This document shows positions 58,834 through 64,000 of a stretch of 64,000 bases of DNA, one piece after another. Numbering within the stretch: position 1 is the first letter of the stretch; every line of letters begins with the position of its first letter. The notes under the pieces are model-generated. The model worked only from the letters and a program-made list of their open reading frames with translations. It ran no database searches and was not told the DNA's origin. The position numbers and the translations under genes were made by a program. The stretch spans positions 496,001-560,000 of the forward strand of contig OZ237735.1 in the NCBI GenBank assembly GCA_965178125.1, in the 5' to 3' direction. The DNA comes from Bilabrum cf. latius (taxonomy: Eukaryota; Bigyra: Bicosoecida; Bigyra; Bicosoecida).

Positions 58834-61800
58834 TCACCCCATCTTGGCCTGCTTGCGGGAGGCGGCTGCTCGCCTGCTGTCCTTACGACGGTGAGCTTGT
58901 TCCCGCCTTCGCTTGAGCGCAGCCTTGTCCATGCCCCCCTCACCGCCGCCACCGCCGCCACCGCGCCCCCGACCACCACCCTTCCCCCGGCCCCGACCGC
59001 CACCGGACTATTTCCCTCCCTTGGAACTACCGCCGGGTGCCCCGCCCGAGCGCGCAGCACCCGACTCGGCGCCAGACCCCTTAGCCCTCCCATCACCGTC
59101 CCGATGGCCCGCCTCCCCGCGCCTGCTCCTACCTGCCCGCTGCGGCAGCGGGTCCTAAAGCTCGCCCCCTGCACCACCATGCGATGCACCGGGCGCTCCT
59201 CGCCTCTCAGCCGTCGCGTCCTCCTTGTCCACGGTCGCTCCCTGATCCACAGTGTACCCGCCCTCGTCATCCAGCGTATCGTCGTGCTCGTCATCGTACT
59301 CATCCCACGACCGCAGCCGCACCATCTCTAGCATCTTGGCGCGCAGCACGGGATCCGACATGGCCGGTTCAAGGCCCTGCTGGAAGCCGCCCTTGGGCAC
59401 CGCACGGAAGCGAGGCCCGCCTCCCTGCGGCTCGGCTGCCCCGCCCGCCGCCCCCGCCCCCGCCCCCGCTCCAGATGCAGGCCCAGCGGGAGGCCCCCCA
59501 ACCGCTTGAACCTCGAGCATTGACTCCGCCAGAGACGTCCTCATATCGTCCTCGTCTGGAGCTTTGCCTTCGATGAACGTGAGGATAGCAGTCTGAGCGT
59601 TGCCCCCGCTCACGCGTAGCAGCGAAAGAGCGTACGAGGCAGACGTGTTGCTGCCCAGCACCTCTGACACGTCGGCGAGACCGCTCAGCTCGTGCGGCTC
59701 CACCTGCCGGCCAAGAGCATCCGCTACGGTCGCCAGATCGCCGGATCGAGACCCGGCGCTGCCAGCTATGGCCCTGGATGCAGCAGCGCCACCTTTGGAA
59801 CTCAAGCCAGCGCGCGATGTTGCGGCCGATGATGCTCCCGTCGGCTCCCACCGCAGAGGTGCTTGCGAATTGGCTGCGGTCTGGTTGACGAGCTCAAGCA
59901 CTTTCTTTAGGTCACCAGCATCACTCTTGCTGAGCTGCGTGCTATTCGAGGAGGACGGACCCGAGGCTGCTGGATCTTTGTCTCCTGCGTGAGGCTTGCC
60001 CTTGCCCGGGCGCTTGCGGGCTCGCTTCGCACCGGCACGTTTTCCGCCACTGCCACTGCCGGCAGCGCCACCGTCCTCGTCGCCATCGCCTGTTGCTCCT
60101 GCAGCATCCACACGGCTAAGATGGATGGGTGTCCCAGATGCAAGCTTCTCGCCGACCTTCACCAAGCCCTCCGCCACAGGCACCAAGTCCCCTTGCCCTA
60201 ATATGTCCGCCCAGAACGAGCCCTCTCTGCCTTTCAATGTGTAACCCAGGTATCCAGCCTTGCCATCACCACTTGCAGATGCGGCTGCCATGCCGGCGAG
60301 CAGCTGCCCGAACGAGCGGACAACATGCCCAGCGTCTTGCCTCGGCTCGCACGCGCCGGCTGCGCTCGATATCCTGTCGGCATCGTGACCTTTCGCGCTA
60401 CTTGCAGTGGAATTACCCTGGCTTCCGGACAAGATACGACCCATGCTGCCAGGATCCACGCAGTGTGCGTATTCGGGCCATGTCTGCCTGTGGTACGCCC
60501 AACCAGCCCTTGCCATTCCCATCTGGTCACCCGACCCAGCGGCTGCACTAGTCGACTCAGTGCTGCTGCTGCTGCTGCTAGGACACACGTGCTCCGCAAG
60601 TGGAGCCACGTAGCAGTGGTGCGTCACCTAAAGAGCCGCAGTTCGGCACGCCAGCATGCCTTGCTAGCACGCGCACCACGCCTGGGATGACGCCGACAAG
60701 CCGTCCCCTGGACCGGCCGGGGCACCCTCCTCGGGTGGATCCACCACTAGCCGGGCCGAAGCATCCCTAACGTCGACTGGGACTGCTGAGAGCGCATCCA
60801 CAGAGCCAGTCCCTGCACCAGCACCATCACCTGCGTCATCGCCGTCTCCGCCCAGAGGGCAGAGGGCCTGCTGCAGCATCGGGAACAGGTGATCGTACGC
60901 CGCCGCCAAGCTGTGCATGAGCCCCTGCTCCGCAAGGACCTCGCCCCCGGGAAGGATGGGTGCGAGTAGTCCATCTCGGGCCACTGCCCTGGCCTTACCG
61001 CCGACAGGGGCTGGGTAATCGTCCGGGTGCCCGCACACTGCAGCGTACGCAAGGTCCGGCGCCAGCCTAAGGATGGCCGCAACCGAGTTGGCGGCATCTG
61101 CAGCGAGGGCTAGCATTCGCCTGAGAGCAATCACGTCTTCTGCTGTCAGCGCGATGCCGCTTGATGACAAAGTGGCAAGCACAGGCCACGTCTGGTCCTC
61201 CGCGTCGCCGCCTGTGGCGCTCTCTGCCGGGCCTGTCCCCTATCTGGGAGCCGGTGCACCTGCCTTCTGCAGCACTGAGCTAACCCTGCCCATCAAATTG
61301 CAGAGGATTTCGGCAGTGCCGTGCAGCCTGTGCGCCCATGCGCTCGCAACGACTGGTCGCACGTGCAGCACCGTTGCAGCAAGCGCGCGGGCTAACCGAG
61401 CGCTGGGGGAATGGAGCAAGTTCACGCCTGTCGGGGTGGTGCACGCTGCTATGTCGAGCATGGTTTCATACCCGAAGAAGACTAGCGCTACAGAATCGTC
61501 CCAGCCGAGGGCAGGACTCCCCGCCTGCTCGCTCAGGGCCTTGAGGGCCCGAGACAGGCTGGAAGGGCCTGCAGTCCCCGGTGCTTCCTCGGGTGGGCCC
61601 GATTCGTGCTCCTTCGCGAGCAATCGCGCGGCCACGACAAGCATCTTCCGCTCCAAGTCAACGGCGAGGCGGCCGTACTGCCTGCCACCGCGGACCCGAT
61701 CTGCACCGGGCGCTGCAATGGATCCTGACAGGTAGTCGTACGGTCTCGACCGCCCCTCCCAGAAGCTGCCCATAAATGAACCGAACCGCCGATCAGATGC

Positions 61801-62197
61801 AACAATAGAATAAAATGTATGGAATGGCATGCCTAGCAGCGTTCTGCAATCTGCCCTGCCAGCTCGAATAACATCTAAAGCGTCCTGTGCTTCTTGTCCA
61901 CTGGCACGGGTGATTGCGGAATCACTCCCTCCCACTACATCATCACCAGGAACGACAGGCAAAAATCCAAACTGAACCTGCAGCAATGGATTGGTCAGAC
62001 AGAAGGTCTCGAGTGCTTGTGAAACCGAAACAGGGACCCACTGATCCCACCACTGAGAAAACCAAGAGAACAGAACATATTAAATCTCTCACTTCGGGTT
62101 CAGCAGAACGCGAACGTTTCATTGCACCTGCAATGTGGCTCGTTCCGGTGCTCCGAGAATCTGCGTTTCTCCGACAAACAACACCGTACTATGGCAT
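58834..62197 (-). CDS. ASCC2: ASCC2-like subunit of the ASC-1/ribosome-quality-control complex
   Basis: Exons 62197-62093 and 61977-58834, 115-nt GT-AG intron in phase 0; 1,082 residues. ASCC2 binds K63-linked ubiquitin through a CUE domain and recruits the ASCC helicase to stalled ribosomes and alkylated DNA. The N-terminal domain has LLGMPFHTFYSIVASD, aligning with LLALPHHTFWSQVVFD in human ASCC2, and ALVFFGYETMLDIAACTTPT. A CUE-like region follows (YALSLLRVSGGNAQTAILTF, IEGKAPDED). Then comes the DEYDDEHDDTLDDEGGY signature near the C-terminus, close to YEDEYDDTYDGN of the human protein. The tail is Gly/Arg-rich and ends in KRRREQAHRRKDSRRA, like the basic ASCC2 C-terminus. TAG codons are read through at 61240, 60664, 60628, 59155 and once more in the tail; TGA stop. 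Long Ala/Gly/Ser-rich linkers make it longer than the animal protein. Confidence 0.84.
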
Positions 62198-62458
62198 GAG
62201 CTGCCGAGGTGCAACTAGTTCGATATAGGTAGAATTATGAGAACTTTGTCGGCAATTTTAAGATCAAGCAGTAGAATTAATGTAGGCGTATCCCAAGCGG
62301 GAGCCGTGAGTCCATTTTTTGTTTGAGCATTGAATGAGAGGGCTGTGATGTGCACGTGACGTAGTGCACTCCATGCGGTGTGTTCGCCAATACCCCACAA
62401 GTTCGGCGCAAATCCGATTCGATTTTCGGGTGTATTTTTTTGTTTTTTCCCCTTGCAG
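62198..62458. promoter_or_regulatory. Divergent upstream region of ASCC2 and COX15
   Basis: 261 bp between start codons. The right end (62430-62458) is a T-rich tract ending in TTGCAG directly before the COX15 ATG, a strong splice acceptor, so part of this region may be a 5'-leader intron of COX15. Confidence 0.45.
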
Positions 62459-63964
62459 ATGTCGAGACGATTGATGGGTTCCTTATCTCGACGAAATGTG
62501 AGTGGGGCACCCCAGAGGTCTTGGAATCGTGCGGCTCACGCTCGTGCTTTGCCGCTGCTGTGGAGACGGTAGCAGTCCCTTTGGAGAACACTACAGCGTA
62601 GACTTGCATCGAGCCCAGCCGCGACATAGAGTAGCGCTACGCGTGTTGCCGGCGGGGTCAGCCCGACCGCGTTGCGGCTGGTCGCAGCCTGGATCTTCTC
62701 CGTCGCTGCAATCGTGTATGTGATGGTCGTCGTAGGTGGCGTGACTAGATTAACCCGATCTGGCCTGTCCATGGTTGACTGGAGGCCGCAGGGCAGTTGG
62801 CTGCCTCAGACCGACGAGGCATGGCAGGCCGAGTTCGACAAGTACTAGCAGTTCCCGGAATACAGACTCAGAAACATGGGCATGACGCTCGAAGAATTCA
62901 AAGATATCTACTGGTGGGAATGGTTCCACAGGATGCTCGGGCGCGGTATCGGGCTAGCATTCGCGCTGCCAGGCGCGGCCCTCGCCCTCAGCGGGAGCAT
63001 ACCGCGGGCGCTGCGGGGTCGACTGGGCCTCGCCTTTGCGCTGGGTGGGACACAGGGACTCATTGGGTGGTGGATGGTGAAGAGTGGGCTCGACCACAAG
63101 AACTACGAGGGAGAGAACAAATTCAAGGATCCCCGCGTGTCGCCGTACCGTCTCGCAACGCACCTCACCATGGCGTTCAGCATCTTTGGGCTCCTGCTGT
63201 GGACTGGGTTTGACGCGCTTTCCATGGCTTCGGCAGCCGCTGCCGCTCGTGGGTCAGCCAAGGCCATCGCTGCGGCCCCGACTGCAGCGGCCACCCGAGC
63301 AGCCGCCCGGATGCTCCCCGCGCTCACTCTCGCCACTGGCCTCGTGGGGCTCACTTCTTTCGCGGGGGCCTTTGTGGCGGGCAACGACGCGGGCAGGGCC
63401 TACAACGACTGGCCCATGTACGCAGGCAGGCACGTGCCGGAGGAGATCTGGGACGACAAGCTGGGGTACAGGAACGTGTTTGAGAACACCGCGACGGTGC
63501 AGTTCGACCACCGAAATCTGGCCTACGCCACCGTGGCGGCTGTTGGTGTGACGATGGCCATGTGGCTCCGCAGTGGCGCCGCTCTTTTTCCCAAGTCGGC
63601 CAACGTCGCCCTTGCCCACCTCGGGCTGGGCGTGCTGGGCCAGGCAGGGCTGGGCATCGTGACCTTGATGTCGTACGTCCCGGTGGAGCTCGGTGCCGCG
63701 CACCAGGGAGGGGCTCTGGCTCTGCTTGCGGCGGCGCTCTGGTCTAGGCACGCGGTCGGGCGAGTGGCCGGCGGTGCGGGGGCTGTCCACAGAGCAGCAG
63801 CTGCCGGGGGGCCCGCGGGCGCGACTGCTGCTGCTGCTGCTGCTAGCTTGCTTGGTCTGAGGTGCCTGCCCGAGGGGTTTGGACGCGGGGGTTCTATGGC
63901 GGTCGAGCCGAGGGACTTGGGGACAGTGCGCGAGCTGGAGGACGACGTGCCGGGTTCGTAGTGA
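62459..63964 (+). CDS. COX15: COX15, haem A synthase of mitochondria
   Basis: Single coding exon of 501 residues; the last sense codon is TAG followed directly by TGA. COX15 oxidises haem O to haem A for cytochrome c oxidase in the inner mitochondrial membrane. The N-terminus (MSRRLMGSLSRRNVSGAPQ; later LQRRLASSPAAT) is an Arg/Ser-rich presequence. Then come VVVGGVTRLTRSGLSMVDW, EFDKY-UAG-QFPEYR, FKDIYWWEWFHRMLGRGIGL, GWWMVKSGL, RVSPYRLATHLTMAF, AGAFVAGNDAGRAYNDWP, RNVFENTATVQFDHRNLAYA and YVPVELGAAHQGGALALLAA. All four haem-ligand histidines are in place, with eight membrane segments expected. Human COX15 reads YQQFPEF at the TAG position, supporting Gln. Alternative ATG 62378 is in frame upstream but would cross the likely splice acceptor. 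Confidence 0.97.
62846..62848 (+). other. Diagnostic UAG codon in COX15 (KY-Q-QFPEY)
   Basis: TAG replaces the first residue of the conserved QQFPE or KQFPE stretch, with exact flanking matches on both sides. Confidence 0.88.
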
Positions 63965-64000
63965 AGCGCAGCTGCTCACCGGCTTGCAGCTGCAAGCGCT

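Noticed and set aside
1-64000. Many short frames ending in TAG taken as separate genes or pseudogenes
   Set aside because: Consecutive pieces share one frame and complete a single known protein (for example ABCF1, COX15, LKR/SDH). TAA and TGA never interrupt them.
1-64000. UAG encoding leucine
   Set aside because: Would suit two membrane positions in the potassium channel, but not the ABC C-loop, PPNGQG or YQQFPE motifs. Gln explains all sites acceptably.
1-64000. CRISPR arrays, insertion sequences, bacterial operons
   Set aside because: Genes are eukaryotic with introns; no direct-repeat/spacer pattern or transposase was seen.

Overview
This window is nuclear DNA of a microbial eukaryote (protist or alga-like). 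The genes are eukaryotic housekeeping genes: UTP20, TAF8, exosome RRP45, NOC3, ABCF1, ASCC2, COX15 and ZIM17. At least 14 short GT-AG introns (85-226 nt) can be placed by protein homology. GC content is moderate to high. I cannot name the lineage. The key to reading the window is the genetic code: in-frame TAG occurs about once per 80 codons in nearly every gene, while TAA and TGA never occur inside a gene. Of the 19 genes whose 3' ends are in the window, 17 end in TGA, 2 in TAA and none in TAG. At strongly conserved positions TAG falls where relatives have glutamine: the ABCF1 C-loop LSGG-Q-KARVV, COX15 KY-Q-QFPEY and the gamma-glutamyltranspeptidase motif PPNG-Q-GI. I therefore read UAG as Gln. 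Without that, the window looks like dozens of broken fragments.

Layout (20 genes, about one per 3.2 kb; strand in brackets): UTP20 (-, runs off the left edge), TAF8 (+), a 3,076-residue membrane protein with pseudokinase, kinase and cyclin-like region (-), 2-Cys peroxiredoxin (-), pterin carbinolamine dehydratase (-), a protein kinase with an N-terminal signal peptide (-), exosome subunit RRP45/EXOSC9 (-), a fused methylthioinosine-phosphorylase-like and methylthioadenosine/SAH-deaminase gene (+), a voltage-gated potassium-channel-like gene with a very long tail (+), ZIM17/DNLZ zinc ribbon (-), NOC3 (+), ABCF1 with a large charged repeat array (-), an MFS transporter of SLC43/Fmp42 type (+), a stefin-type cystatin (-), bifunctional lysine-ketoglutarate reductase/saccharopine dehydrogenase (+), a secreted glycoside-hydrolase-like protein (-), a gamma-glutamyltranspeptidase-like protein (+), a small membrane protein (-), ASCC2 (-), and COX15 (+, complete at the right edge).

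Genes are tightly packed. Many pairs are head to head with about 100-150 bp between start codons, and convergent pairs end 47-296 bp apart. Most introns lie close to the 5' ends, followed by very long uninterrupted last exons (up to 9.2 kb with no intron). Ribosome biogenesis and RNA handling are prominent (UTP20, RRP45, NOC3, and ABCF1/ASCC2 for translation). Sulfur and amino-acid metabolism is represented by the MTA-degrading fusion, LKR/SDH and the transpeptidase.

The strongest candidates for something new are: (1) the UAG-to-Gln code itself; (2) the fused phosphorylase-deaminase, whose purine-site residues resemble a 6-oxopurine enzyme, so that one polypeptide could run MTA to MTI to hypoxanthine plus methylthioribose-1-phosphate; (3) the multi-pass membrane pseudokinase-kinase-cyclin protein; (4) the potassium channel with an altered selectivity filter; and (5) the 13-unit alternating-charge array in ABCF1.
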